Assembly (NCBI GenBank): GCA_036345935.2
Contig: JADWOT020000181.1
Span: 1 to 64,000, forward strand
Reading direction: 5' to 3'
Source: Taenia hydatigena
Taxonomy: Eukaryota; Platyhelminthes; Cestoda; Cyclophyllidea; Taeniidae
Length of the DNA stretch: 64,000 bases
Under the pieces are notes generated by a model that saw only the letters and a list, made by a program, of their open reading frames with translations, made no database searches and had not been told where the DNA came from. Below, piece after piece: positions 22,791-34,771 of the stretch; the first letter of the stretch is position 1; each line of letters begins with the position of its first letter. The translations under genes were made by a program, and so were the position numbers.

Positions 22791-25316
22791 ATGCTGCTTC
22801 AAATTGGTTTCATGTTGTTAACAGTTTTGATCTTGCATGGGGATTTCGCACAAAAAATTGGTAAGATACCTGCTATTTCTTTGTCTTAATACATATATTG
22901 TCTTTAGCGCATTAGACAAATTATGATATTTGATGAATTAGCGAGCCCGACAAAGTTAGCGGGAATTTATCAATGCGAAAATAACTGATTAAGACTAGAA
23001 AGAACATAGCTACTTTTACTACTTTGCATCGCATCACATTACAGCGCAGCGCCAAATTTCATTATTCCATACCATATCACAGTGATTTTACCTTTTTCCA
23101 GCTGAGCATATTCATTCGTTCCCTTGATTTTTTTAACTGCTTCTCATCTCTCATCTTGCATTTCCAATTCATCGTCAAAATTCCTTCGAATCAACACTTA
23201 CTTTTGGTAAGCAGGGTTCTGCCTAGTTTTGTTTGCCTTTGGGCGTATCAAGAAGTATGGATCTTGTGTTAAAAAACAAGCTTGGTCAATGGAATCATAA
23301 GTATTATCACTGAAGGTTAACTTCCTGCGACATAAAGTCATAATTAATGACTTGAAAAACGTCAACACGAAGCGATACATTGCAATCTGTAATTAGGCTT
23401 TGTTGTAAAAATGGCACAAATCTAGCTGATTGAAAACAACCAAAGTTTTCATCAAGAGTAGTAATGACTAATTTGGTGACTACCAAGCCACAGAAGCAGA
23501 TGCTTTTGTCTCGCATCAAATGGAGGTCAATGATAAAACAGGAACACTAAGGACAAGCTGCACAATCTTATAATAATTATCTTTGTAAAATGCCTCATTT
23601 TTTACAACAGGTATGCAAAACAGGCACCAAGAACAACCCCCTTTTTTGTGACCTGCCTATTAGGCTGCACAATCCCGAGTTATTGGGTGTCTTTTTAATA
23701 AATTTGGGGTCTTGATAAAACAGAACGCTCCCCAATTTTAAAAGGTTCAGAGTGCGAAAGATCATGGAGAGATTTTACGGTTGTATACTTGGGCCGAGTC
23801 ATGCTGTCGGGTACTTTAAGCCTGCTGCCTGACTCATCAGCACTTATAACAAAACGTTCGGGCCTACTCTTAGCAGTAGTCCTAGCCATTTGTTCCTCAA
23901 CTTGGCGCCTGACCACTTGACATTTACCAGCATTTATGTACAGACAGGTATGAGCGCACTGAGACAAATAAAATTTTATCGACTTCCTGACAATATTGAC
24001 AAATCAACTTTTTCCTTTGCACAGATCCTAGCATTCCGCGGAAGGTAAAGCTAAGGGCAATCAACTCTACCTCGGTGCGGCTGAGGTGGGCTCCACCTCC
24101 CGAACCCTACGGCCATATTATTGGCTATATTGTCAACCGAAAACTCGGCAATGGGCGGCAGGACGAGATTTATCTTCCTCCAGTTCTAACCTACGTCTTC
24201 ACAGATTTAATGCCGGGACAAACCATTTCTGTCTATGTTAGAGCACTCACGCAAAAGGGACTGTTGTGGAAGCACAGATACGCTAGTGATGTCAGTAGGA
24301 CAGTAAACGTGACCACACCATATAGGGGAAGAGGTGAGTATTTCTACTCATTTCATCGAATGCTACACAATTGTTTGCAGTTGACTAGACTTTGTAAATA
24401 GGGCCTCTTAATGCTGCAAACACAATTCGTAGGTTCAACCCCAATCTACCTGCTACAGTATCTACAACAGACCATAAGACAAGTGTGACTAATGAGACTG
24501 TCCAAATTACCCATTCGAGCACACTTAACGTTAAATTGACTTGAAGGTGTTAACAGACCACTTCGAGAAGAAGGGGAAAGAGTACCTGCGATATCCAGGG
24601 AGAGAGGACCCGTATCTAATCCTGCAATGACCTCAGCGGAGAAGAAAGGGAGGCCAGGTGCTACGAGAGGACCCTCAATAATCCCTTCACCCCAGACTTC
24701 GGCACAAACAAAAGACAGGTCTAACAGACTTTAACAATTGCCAGGACGAAGAGACCTGTTTCACAACGCACCTAGTTATCAGGACTAGCGTGCCTGCTCC
24801 CATATCTTTGGCCACTGCACCCATATTTGTTTCCATGCCTCTATTCTGCGCAAACCATCAACTATTTAACCTGCTCTGAATATTAAGGCTCAAAAGTTGT
24901 TTTTATCGGATGTGCTAATTAAATCACTCAACTCCTACAAATCTTCTGTCTTTGCTTAGCAATTCATAGATCATGCGTACCAAAAAACTCTCTAATGACG
25001 AATACAAAGCCCGACATTCCGCTCCATTCTCACTGAGCCAGTCTAACCCTGGGAAGAGTTCTAGTGCAACTTTAGATTACAAAAAAATCAATTGGGTCGT
25101 GTACTGATAATGGATATGTAGTGATTCAAGGCTATATTATAATAAGTGCGTTGGCTTCAATCCTACAATAGTCCCCTAAAAGTCTCAAAAATATTTTATT
25201 TTTCGCGGCTGCCTTTGAGAACATTCTAAAAATCGCCTTTTACCATTTATAACAAATTGCTAGGAATGGTAATAGCTGTCATTTTAGGCCTATTGATTAT
25301 TTGGCTGCAAGGCTGA
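22791..25316 (+). CDS. Secreted or membrane-anchored single-FN3 protein, cestode oncosphere-antigen-like
   Basis: Three exons: 22791-22860, 24025-24333, 25264-25316; 432 bases, 143 residues. Exon 1 is a signal peptide (MLLQIGFMLLTVLILHGDFA), ending at GTAAGA. Exon 2 starts after TTTCCTTTGCACAG and encodes one fibronectin type III domain: PSIPRKVK, NSTSVRLRWAPPPEPYGHII, GYIV, FTDLMPGQTISVYVRALTQ, ending TVNVTT before GTGAGT. Exon 3, after TTGCTAG, encodes a hydrophobic tail (MVIAVILGLLIIWLQG) and TGA. Both introns (1,164 and 930 bases) are phase 1 and the frame stays open throughout. The layout and size match the EG95/45W/TSOL18 host-protective antigens of taeniid tapeworms (established for that family), though the FN3 sequence is closer to a canonical FN3 than theirs. 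Likely at the larval surface or secreted (inference). An alternative third exon at 24557-24630 keeps phase but is not hydrophobic. Confidence 0.72.
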
Positions 25317-25574
25317 TGCATCGAAAGCCACTCTCTCGCATTTAAAATTGGACTGGAACGTCTGCATCTTTGTAAGCCAGAAAATCGGTAAATTATTCAT
25401 TTCCTGTTTTTAATTTTTTTAAAAATATGATGCCTTTAAAAGGGCATATCTTAGGTCCTGATGATGTGACAAGCAATAGTATTTATTGTTAAGGCCAAAC
25501 TAATCGCATGGTCCCTGTTAATTGGTGATGAATTTGGAGCTCAAGTTAGCAAGTGATTCTGCATTTTAATCACA

Positions 25575-25852
25575 TTAAAAGGGACACTAAGGCGTTTAAT
25601 GAATAAGAAGTGTAGGGAGGATTATTGTGGAAAGATGGATACCGTTGGTTGAACCTGTGCGTAAGCCAAAGCGCACTCATGCCCCTAGCGGCTAACACGT
25701 AGGGGCATGCATATTGGCCATGTGATCTGTGTGCTCTCCACTTTGCAATCCCACTTGTAGGCATGCTTGACCACCTGTAGAAAGTACTTATCTAGGGGAC
25801 GTATGCATCACCAAAAATGGCCTGTGCATAAAATTACCTGCTGACCGCGCAT
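25575..25852 (-). repeat. Dispersed repeat C, copy 2
   Basis: Inverted copy of 20620-20888. Its - strand has an open frame at 25764-25570 containing WRAHRSHGQYACPYVLAARG, but the same frame in the other copy has stops, so coding is not supported. It starts about 260 bases after the FN3 stop codon. Confidence 0.85.
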
Positions 25853-27219
25853 TAAATGATCTATACAAATGAAATCTATTTAGATTTCTACCATTTTGCC
25901 TACCCAATAAGTTTTAAGGATGGCTTTACTTTGGATAACTTTGCACCATCTAAGTTAAATTTCGTTTAGTTTGGTTTTCAGTCCTCCATTCCCCATAAAG
26001 CTCATTTTACAAAGAATTGCCTGATATCCAGCGTGGGGCAGGAAACATTGTTTGCAACAGTAACATCAGAGGGACATGGGTGGGATTCGCTACGTGAACG
26101 ATGAGTCCTAGTCTGTCTTTGGTTTTAAATTTCATTGGCACTTAAAAATAGACTGACGCGATGTGGCAAAATGAATTCCAATATGATTGTGATTTCTTAT
26201 TGCAATTCACTAATCGATTAGTAGGAAATGTGGGGAAACTTTTACTGCGCAGGTGCAAGAAGTGAAGCGCAAGGAGACGCAGCAGTTCTTGAAGCCCACT
26301 GTCATCTCTTGGCATGACCCAGTTGACGTGCGCTTACGCAAGTGTATTTCACCAATCAAATTGGACTTGTCTAAGTTTTGTCATGACACCGTATTATTCG
26401 GGGATGGTGTTGGTAACAGGACTTAATAAGGCGCCCATCACCAAAGTAGGTGTGTGAGCCTTTTACTTGCGATGCACTTATGGTCGAGTGAATTATTATT
26501 GTGTTTGCATGCTGACGCTTGGCGAGTCAATGCTTCCTTCTACCACACTTCTTTTTGATGCTGTCCAACAAGTCCTAAGCAAAGCCTCAGTGTCAGTAAA
26601 TAGAAGTAAAATTCTGTTCTTCGACCAAATTAGCTAGGCATGCATTCCTCATGTTAATCCTACGCAGTAGCATGTTGGGAGCCAAACTGGTAGAAAACAG
26701 CAGTAAACACGAAGGAAGAATACATGAGAGGAGGGGTGTATGTCCTTGCATCTTAGCAATATTTGCGGCTTTTAAACCCTCTCAAATTGTAGTTGGTCAT
26801 TGGGTGGAGGTACGCGAAATGCATCCATTCTTTGAACACCTGGTGTACATTAAATTGCAAATGTGGGCAAAATGTTTTGATTTTGAGTAAGAGTTTTGCA
26901 TAATAATCGGCAAACAATGACAGGAATAGCTATCGTTTAAAACTCTTGGAGAAGTGAAATGAATAGTTGCGTTGCCGAAAGCGACAAACCTTCCTTCATT
27001 GGCAAGTCATCGTTAAAATGTAAACTCCTGTGGATAGTGTAAAATGGATTGCAGATCCACTTGAAATGATCTTAGGTCTATTCAGTCAAAAACTTGGATC
27101 TATATCATAAAATGTTCTCCTTTGGGAACAATTAAGACTCGTCTAGCCGTCGAAACGATAATAGCATCATCCATCGATTTGCCTTTGCGCCTCTTTTTAT
27201 TTTCTGCTGATACTATTGA
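25853..27219. other. No recognisable gene
   Basis: One + frame at 26651-26890 (79 codons) has no recognisable domain. No other structure seen. Confidence 0.35.
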
Positions 27220-27545
27220 CTGCCCTTCGCCCGCTTTTTTGGGGCCACAACCTTGTCATGGATCAAAAGAGCTTGTAAAAGAACAACGCATCTCTGGGTC
27301 TTTTGTTGACTAAGCACAATGTACACCATCCTGTAGGAGTCCAGTTAAGCAGCATTGGCGGTTCTTATGAATGGATTGTTGGGTGGGAGGGAAGCGGTGT
27401 CGACACATCACCGCACTACCCCATTCCTCTTTGCAAGCTGTTATTATGATGAGAATGCTTTAATCAAAAATGACAACTATGGTAAGATCGAATAATAGGC
27501 TGAGAGCAAGGAACAAATTACCCTTTTGACAAATGCACCACTCCT
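27220..27545 (+). repeat. Third, partial copy of the inverted-repeat arm sequence
   Basis: Matches the right arm at about 54820-55160 in the same orientation, and so the left arm at about 49330-49600 inverted. Landmarks: TATGAATGGATTGTTG versus TATGAATGGATGGTTG, GATGAGAATGCTTTAATCAA, and AATAATAGGCTGAG versus AATAATGGACTGAG. The match stops at about 27545, exactly where similarity to histone H2A begins. This shows that part of the arm sequence is a mobile or dispersed element. Confidence 0.85.
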
Positions 27546-27663
27546 CGTAATTGCCACGGCGCAACAGTCAGTGCACTCGACCCACAGGGAACTGTAGACC
27601 TGCCCGCTCCGACCTCGTCTTTGCTTTGGCCCATGATTTAGCTCCTTCGCCTCTTCCACTCAC
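27541..27663 (-). pseudogene. Histone H2A, N-terminal fragment
   Basis: On the - strand from 27663: (V)[18 protein letters not shown], then [12 protein letters not shown], a stop (TGA at 27570-27568 in place of the usual Arg codon), then LLRRGNYEE. This is the H2A N-terminal tail and first helix, about 42 of roughly 125 residues. The initiator is GTG in place of ATG, and residues such as K5 to E are unusual. Similarity ends where repeat sequence starts (about 27541-27545), so the 3' two-thirds were removed by the repeat insertion or a linked deletion. A working copy would package DNA as part of the nucleosome core. Confidence 0.9.
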
Positions 27664-28323
27664 TCTTCTCTCGCTTCTGACCAAAGGATTGAAAGGTAAA
27701 TCTGTCAGGTGACGCACTACCTCCCTCCTGTACACACCGCATCTGCCATGAGCGCCTCTTGCGTAGCCGAAGTCATACGGCATTCGTCTTTAAGGTGAGT
27801 TAAGATTAAGTATTTTTACTTAAACAGGGTGGTACATTGTTAAAGCCATGCATGCGTAACCATCGAATTCAGTATTTCCATGCTGCTCAATGAGCTCTCA
27901 CTCAAATTTCCACAAATTTACGTGCTGACAGCAGAAATTTGCATGTCTTGTGGCCTTATTGAATTTATAGTTGACCTTCATATTACATTTTACATCCAAT
28001 CTTTAGCTTCTATTCTTTTATTTTTTTCGGCAATCCCATACATATATTCGTATAGGTTTGAGGGTGCATTCTTTTGATTGTAATAAATATAGATCTTGGC
28101 AATAAGGATCGCATTTCAGTTGGAGATTTCTATATTTGCGGGCATTACTGAAAATACTAGGAAGCGCACATGGTTTGAAATAATTGAATCGAGGATTTTA
28201 AAAGGCTTATTCAGTGATGGTGGCCAAACGCAGAAGTACATACAAATTGATTCGCGTGTACGTTTCCTCTGTTTACGAAGCACTTCTTCTCAGCCCTTTT
28301 TTGCTATTCTTTTGGGTTGGGCA

Positions 28324-28636
28324 GTGTTCGATCGTAGCAAAGGCGGAAAATGTCTTGAAAAGGGTGACACCAGCGTCACACGAAGGTTCTACGCAACAAC
28401 ATTCAGGGCACTACGAAACCCACCATTCGACGTTTGGCACGCCGTGGTGGAGCAAAGCCTATCTGTGGCCTTATCTATAAGGAGACCCAAGGTGTACTAA
28501 AGGTTTTTTTTTGGAGAACATCATCCGCTACGCCGTTGCGTACAATGACCATGCGAAATGCAAGACGTTCACCGCCATGGATGCAGCCTATGCCCTCAAG
28601 CGTCAGGGATGGACCCTTTATGGCTTCGGCGGCTGA
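28324..28636 (+). pseudogene. Histone H4, nearly full length, frameshifted
   Basis: Three frame segments give almost all of H4. 28324 on: RSKGGKCLEKG for the N-terminal tail. From about 28380: [42 protein letters not shown]. After a run of nine T at 28503-28511 that is two bases too long: [40 protein letters not shown] and G then TGA at 28634-28636. There is also a frame change near 28360-28372 and the start codon is GTG. Many changes hit residues that are invariant in H4 (R to P, E to K, R to W), so it is an old pseudogene. There are no introns, as in normal replication-dependent histone genes, and the 3' stem-loop is retained, which argues for a relic of a real histone cluster. Confidence 0.93.
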
Positions 28637-28699
28637 TTTGCATTATTGACGACGAATAGACAGTCAGGGACATAGTAACTGTTTTGCAAACGCTCCAAC

Positions 28700-28715
28700 G
28701 GCCCTATTCAGGTCC
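28700..28715 (+). promoter_or_regulatory. Decayed histone mRNA 3' stem-loop
   Basis: GGCCCTATTCAGGTCC lies 63 bases after the H4 stop, preceded by CCAAC and followed by ACTA. The metazoan replication-dependent histone stem-loop is GGCCCTTTTCAGGGCC or close to it, flanked by AAC and ACCA. One stem pair is lost here (T for G). It would direct non-polyadenylated 3' end formation in a live gene. Confidence 0.8.
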
Positions 28716-29039
28716 ACTACGTTGCAGACTGCATCAGCCTTACTCTGCTTTACTTGCTAAAAAATAGAATTACTCCAAGGATGGCGGAGGAGCGTGAATG
28801 AGCAGTAGGAATCACGTTGGCTCGTAGAGAGTGTCGGACGTTTGCTTGCCAATGCAAAGTCTTGACCGATCAGTCACCCAAGAGCGTCTGCCAATTGGAA
28901 GTCCACTCGGTGTCGACATGCGCGGAAGCAGTGGGTTGTAGAGGGGTAGTGGTAAAAGGCAAGGATTTCAGAATTTGGGGGCGGATAATGCACATGCGAG
29001 GTCGGGCGGTCCCGCATGATGCACATGTGATTACGCTGA

Positions 29040-29469
29040 TTTGAATATGGCATCTGGGAGTTGCAAGAAATAGTCCCAACAAACCGGGGTGGGGCGAAAT
29101 GATTAAAAGTTGGCGAACAATACACCAAATTTTGATTTCAACGTAAAAATATCGCCAAGATTTCGCACAAATTTTGACGTTGCAGCGTTAGACTTAGTGG
29201 TGAATGCTAACAATTGGCTCTGGCACTGATTACACTTCCATTTCGTGGGTGGTTATTTGGACAGTAGAGATAGGATAAATACTGCACTCGATACTATTAC
29301 GAAAGGCGTTGGGATGCAGAGGTGGTGAGTAAGACCAAGCGATTTGCTTCTATAAACAACTCCCTTTTATGAATGGGAGTAGCTCTATCATCGTTTAAAG
29401 TGGTTGCCATTCTACCACGTCTCAACATTGAGCACAATGATGTAGGATGAAATGGTGGACAATTAACGC
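29040..29469 (+). repeat. Dispersed repeat A, copy 2
   Basis: Same-orientation copy of 6570-6961. Compared with copy 1 it carries an extra 30-40 bases near 29080-29125. Short open frames at 28817-29128 on both strands overlap its left end and are probably not genes. Confidence 0.85.
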
Positions 29470-32400
29470 GGGTTCGCTTTGGATTAGACACGTTCACATG
29501 GCACGCATACATACAGGGTTACCTCAGCGTAGACTGTCAAAGTTCGTCACGACGAACCTGTAGATTTTGCAGAATTCCACATAGCACGCTGGCTCTCGAG
29601 GCCTTCTGCATTGAGCACTCGGGTACCCATAAGCATCCCAGAATTGCAAAGAAGTCGTTTCACCGTTTTTCGTCGTCAGTGAGCGCACGTAGTATACAGC
29701 TGCGGTGACGCTGTGAGCTAAGAATGACAATGCACAACATGTCAGATCCGATCTCATACACTTCGCTGAACCTGGAGGTGGGATAAGACTGACCTCTTCG
29801 ATCGAGCACGTCATCAACTAAATGTGAAAACTACAGGACCGGCGATCGAGAACCCTAATACTTTCTCCATGGCCAGATGCCTGTTAGTCATGGACCTTTT
29901 ACCTAAAGTTATGAATTTTAATGTTGATTCACATCTCAATTATGATTACTGATAACACCATCCGAAAGCGGCACAACTATTTGTTTGGCGATCGTCATGA
30001 AATGGCACCGAAGGATTATTTTGCAGCGCCCTAATAGTTCCTTTAAATTTCCATCAGGAAAAGATTATCTTCTCCCACAAACCACATGATTAAAATTCAT
30101 AATCAACTTGGATAACTTTCATTTTGCTCGTTTTTATTCATATTTTAAAAGTACTCCCCTCATACACTGGATATATTTATCTGCTCTGAAGCCCCAAATT
30201 CTTTTGCCCTCGGCTCAACGATTTGCGTCTTATTTAGAGAACTGCACTTTTGCTACAGGCTGTCAAATGCACAAACATGCACTACATTTGTCCGAACTCA
30301 GAAACGCTTTGTTTGTATCATATTCGTGCCCTATTAAATTGGCCAAAATTCTACTTATAGCATTTGAGTCGCCAAGTAAGGGCAAGTATTTTAATCGCCC
30401 GACAAACATTAGTGACCTGACGCTCCTTTGTATAAGCCAACCCCTATAAAGTGTCAAATCAGAAAGCCTTTTGACCTCAGGTTGTCTGCGGCAAAGATTT
30501 GGCACTAATAAAGACCAAAGCCAAGGGATCGAAATGGAATCAGGAAGTAGGCCTACCTTACATTCTAAAATGTAAGATTCCATTTTCGTGGTCTTGTATT
30601 GTTCCCTGTCTTTTCTCCATTAAAATCTTCCGCCCCTATAAACCGGCCGATTTATTTCCATTTAGCCGATCTAAAAGAAAGAAATGAAGTCAACAGATAA
30701 TTTGTGCTTTGTTTTTTGGAATGCAGTGGCATGGTAATCGTTTAACTCTTATGTGCTCTTTCATGATCAAATGAGGACAGCTGTGTTTAAGTCATTACTG
30801 ACTCTCAAATCGTTACTAGGTATGATTGGTCCATAAGTTGGCTAGACTTATTTAAGGCATGCTAACTTAGAGGCATTATGTCGTCCAGCCTTATCCGCTT
30901 AGTCAATTCAGAATAAATCACTGAACAGGGGCTGTAATGTAGTCGACATATTCTGGCTTTGCGACGGCAGGTGGATTGCCTTGTCCCTGCCCACTCGCGA
31001 CTCATGCTTCAGCCGCCACGGTTGGCAGGCCTTGTAACGCTGCACTTTAAGGACCTTAACAATTTACCTATTCTCATTTGTCCACTACCAGCGTCAGCTG
31101 AATGTCATCTTCTTCTCACCTCCTATCTCTTTTGCAGCGTTAGCTCGTCCTCAACCCCACCTCTGCGCAAATCACCACATAGCTGCTCCCGAATCTTAAT
31201 TTAGTAGCAAAAACATTTTGGCTTAAAATTTAGCAGCAACTATGCTGAAGGAGGAGCACTATAACGCATAGAAAATGAAGTTTTGACAGCAAACGTCCTC
31301 TACCTTCATGCTAGCAGGTAATCAAGGCCTGATAGCCTACAAATACCATTGTTATGATTGTGCTTATAAGGATCTCTACTCGTTATTTAGACGCAAGCCT
31401 TTTTACGGTGAAGGTTGTAATGATTTGAGTAGACGTAGATGAGATTCCCCGACGACTGTGCGGAGTTTAATATTTGTCATAAAAGAAAGTAATGCACCTT
31501 AAGATAAGTCATCGACGGTACTGGTATGCTGCTACACAGAAGCACACTCTTTTTAAATGCGCATAGATGCTAGCGCTAAAATACAGCGTCAACTACCAAA
31601 GTTGACCACTGCCACTTGTTATTTCACTAATGCCTCTGAACTTTATCGAGCTAAAAATATGTAGGTCTTGCCACTAATGGTTAAACTGCATCTTCGGCAA
31701 AAGATTTTCAACAATTTTTCTTTGACCTTATCCAGACATGAATTTGTGACATTGAAAAATAGCTTAACCCTCGCATATGAAGTGCTGCTGCAATGGAAGG
31801 AAAAAAGCATTTAATCAATTTGCTCAGGGTAAGGCCTTTAAGGCTTTTAAGATGAGGCGAACTTCGCCCACTGTTATGACGCAATTCCGAATGATTCAAC
31901 ATAACCAAATCTAACATGCCCTTACACTTTGTAAAACTCACGATCTTTTAACAGTGCACTAGAAGAATAAGTAGGATTTTAAAAAGTGTCGAAATATGCA
32001 AACGTAGGGAACTGAAAGCAAGGGTCAGAGGCACTGGACGCAAGAAGTATCTCCAAAGTTGATGGACCGGCCCAAGCTTCTTCTTCAGAGCCAACTGAAG
32101 GTCCCTATGACATAATAATATCTATAGAAATGGAGCGCATCACGCTGCAATAGATGAGATTCCCTCACTATAAAAAGCTTTATATGCTGTTATTAAACTG
32201 CCGGATGATGGTAAGAAGTAGAGAGTTTCTGCCCTCTGACTGTCTTGTTGGCTATGCGGATGATTTGACGTATTTAATTTAAATTACGTGTGCCAAAGCA
32301 AGAGAAATATGCAATTCAGAAACCCACAATTTTATGTTTGCTTTTCATGGTGGTTTCTTATTTTAGAAGTGTAAAAAGTCCGTCTAATAAGCAAGCTATT

Positions 32401-34771
32401 TCCGGCAACAGAAATGCATTTCGAGCTAGTAGTACTTCTGTTCAGTTTCATTTGCTAAAACTCATCAGAAGATAGTTAAACCGTTAAATGAAGGATTTGT
32501 TGAATTCACTAACAAAGTGGAATAAACCATGTGTTTTTTACAATATTAGTTTAATACTAAACACTACCACCATCTAGCAGCATTACACGAGCCAGATGAA
32601 ACGCACAACCTTTTGTGCATTAACTTTAGTTATCACACCCCCAAAATATGGCATGAAGTCAATTTAGTTTACATGAAAAGCGCTGCATACCCTTTCATTA
32701 GTGCAGCGAATAAGGGAATTGCTGCCATCAAATGGAGAATAAGGCAGTCCTAGCCTAATTTGATGCCGCAAAAGTTACTTCACTAATTCAGTAACCCTAG
32801 AAACAAATACTTTTGTCTTCTATTCACTCGTTCATCTTCGCCCTCGCATTCATTCGCAGGGCCACCCTAACTGGTATTTATCCTCCTTTGTTACGATGTG
32901 GTTGATGATTAGTCAGTGGTTTCACACCCCACTGGTATTTTCTGAAACAGCTTGTGCAAGACCGGTGGTAGCGCCTTTGGACTTTCTGCCGCTCCTCATT
33001 GCATTACGCAGTGTTGCGCGATTTGGCGGATTAGTACCGTTTACTTTTTACATCAACTAGGGATGCGTGATATTAAAAAGTCCAGTCAACCGTTATTCAG
33101 CATGCTCATTCACTCTCAAGGCATTGTCCTCCCTCTCCTTCCTACAGCTTGCAGTACGCCCTAACCAGCATTCATGCCAAAGGTGGCAATAAGCATATTC
33201 GCAAACGAGTCACCCAAACAGCTGGTCCCTTCACATTCACTTACTAGGAATATAGCAAGCGAATTTTACTCTTGGAGCCATAGCTCAGTGCTTGTAAATT
33301 GACAAGTCTAGTGGGAGGGATCAGGAAAGCAGATCTAGTTTAATTACCTTGCATGCATATTAGAAATTTGGTGCTGACTCGTGCGGACAAACTGGCATGA
33401 GGCAGGGCTATCCAGACGAAACTCATCCATAACTGGGTGGCAATCCTTGAGGAATTATAACGCTGGGAAGACATGATGAGCATAGCGTGATCAGAAGGAT
33501 CAATGGCATCTTCATTAATTCTATTTCATTACTTAAAACGACAGCTCATAACTTTTGTTTCATCTCATACTCTGTAGGTTAGCAAAATACTCGTCGCAGT
33601 CTAAATGTGAATAGATATTAATTTAAGCCTGATAAGGCATATTAAAATTGTCTTGAAAATAACACGGTATTCGGCAAATCGTTTCCTATTTTTTTACAGT
33701 TCATGGCCCCAATGACATGAGCTGTTAAAGTAACATATTTGGCGCATGGTTTCAGTTGAATGAACAAGTGAGTGCGTTTTATTACTAGCAGTCAGGCCTA
33801 CAGGAGAAACAAATTTTGAGATTAGTAGCTAACTTTTAGGCCGAAAGGGCAAGGCTGAAATTTTTAGGCAACTATAATGCATAAAGATGGACACAAACGA
33901 TCGAAGTCATTGCGCACCTCAAATTCATTACAGCTATACGGAAAAAAGGGAACAAATTAGAGCGGAGAAGCCAGTGGGTAGGTTGGAACAAAATGATCTA
34001 CTTACCATTTGAGGAAAGGTGATTCCTTTTTGCAATAAAGACATATATCAAATCACATCTATGACTTATGAACATTGGCCTTAGATACACTATTTTATTC
34101 GGAAGTTAGAGATAGATCTGCTCATGGAAGGAGGAACAAAAGTAAGCACGCAATTTGGGGCAACACATTTATGAATTGGTTTTGATTAGCATTGCAATCT
34201 GAATGGCTTTTATATCGGTTAACTTTCATTAAATAAATATGGTTGTTGCAACTCTCTACCCTGGCTTTAAAGAAAAAATCGCTTAAATGTTTTAAATATA
34301 TTTTTGGAACTTTGCTAAAAAAGTGCTTCTTCATTCTTGTTATGTGTTCTAAAGCACTAGCAGCAAAATGCTGTGCATTTTGAGGCTCACTTGAACCGAA
34401 TCACCTGTTCTAAGCATGGCAATGGTCAGTGATACTGGTCATGGAAGGTATACTCAATATACCACTCGATTGGCTTGTAAAATCTAAAGAAAAGAGAAAT
34501 GAACATTAGATGGGGAAGAAGTGTTTTGATTTGTAATGTAATCAAGCTAAAAGGCCACTCAAGCCACTCCATGCACACCTGCTGTGCGTCCTAGTGCTAC
34601 GATGCAAAATTTAATATGCACTAGTTTTCGTGGTTGTTTTTGCATGTAACAGCAAAACTTGTGTGCATTTTCTTTACACAAAGCATATCAACTAATTATT
34701 TTGACATTTTTGCTACACATTTATCAATTGCATTATTTTTTCGATAAAAAATCATGGGAAGTCAGGTATAG
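29470..34771. other. No recognisable gene
   Basis: Frames of about 100 codons occur at 29817-29524 (-), 30108-30449 (+) and 30583-30263 (-); the last two overlap on opposite strands, and none has a motif I can name. 32952-33164 (+) is Cys-rich but lacks context. No internal repeat was matched here. Confidence 0.35.

Noticed and set aside
24557..24630. Alternative third exon of the FN3 gene reading HFEKKGKEYLRYPGREDPYL
   Set aside because: Phase fits, but it is hydrophilic and followed by a stop; the exon at 25264-25316 also fits phase and gives the hydrophobic tail typical of the family.
27661..27740. Segment upstream of H2A reading DLPFNPLVR, similar to H3 KLPFQRLVR
   Set aside because: The match is a handful of residues in what should be the H2A 5' leader; probably chance.
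28096..28500. 134-codon ORF spanning the start of H4
   Set aside because: Its second half is explained by H4 read partly in the wrong frame; the first half has no recognisable content.
28870..29082. A - strand frame beginning LLGLFLATPRCHIQ that loosely resembles the C-terminal part of histone H3
   Set aside because: Only about 9 of 20 positions match, no other H3 segment is nearby, and the left end of repeat A covers the start of the frame.
30108..30583. Two overlapping ORFs of more than 100 codons on opposite strands
   Set aside because: Both are open over the same bases, neither has a motif or splice context, and ORFs of this size occur by chance across 64 kb.
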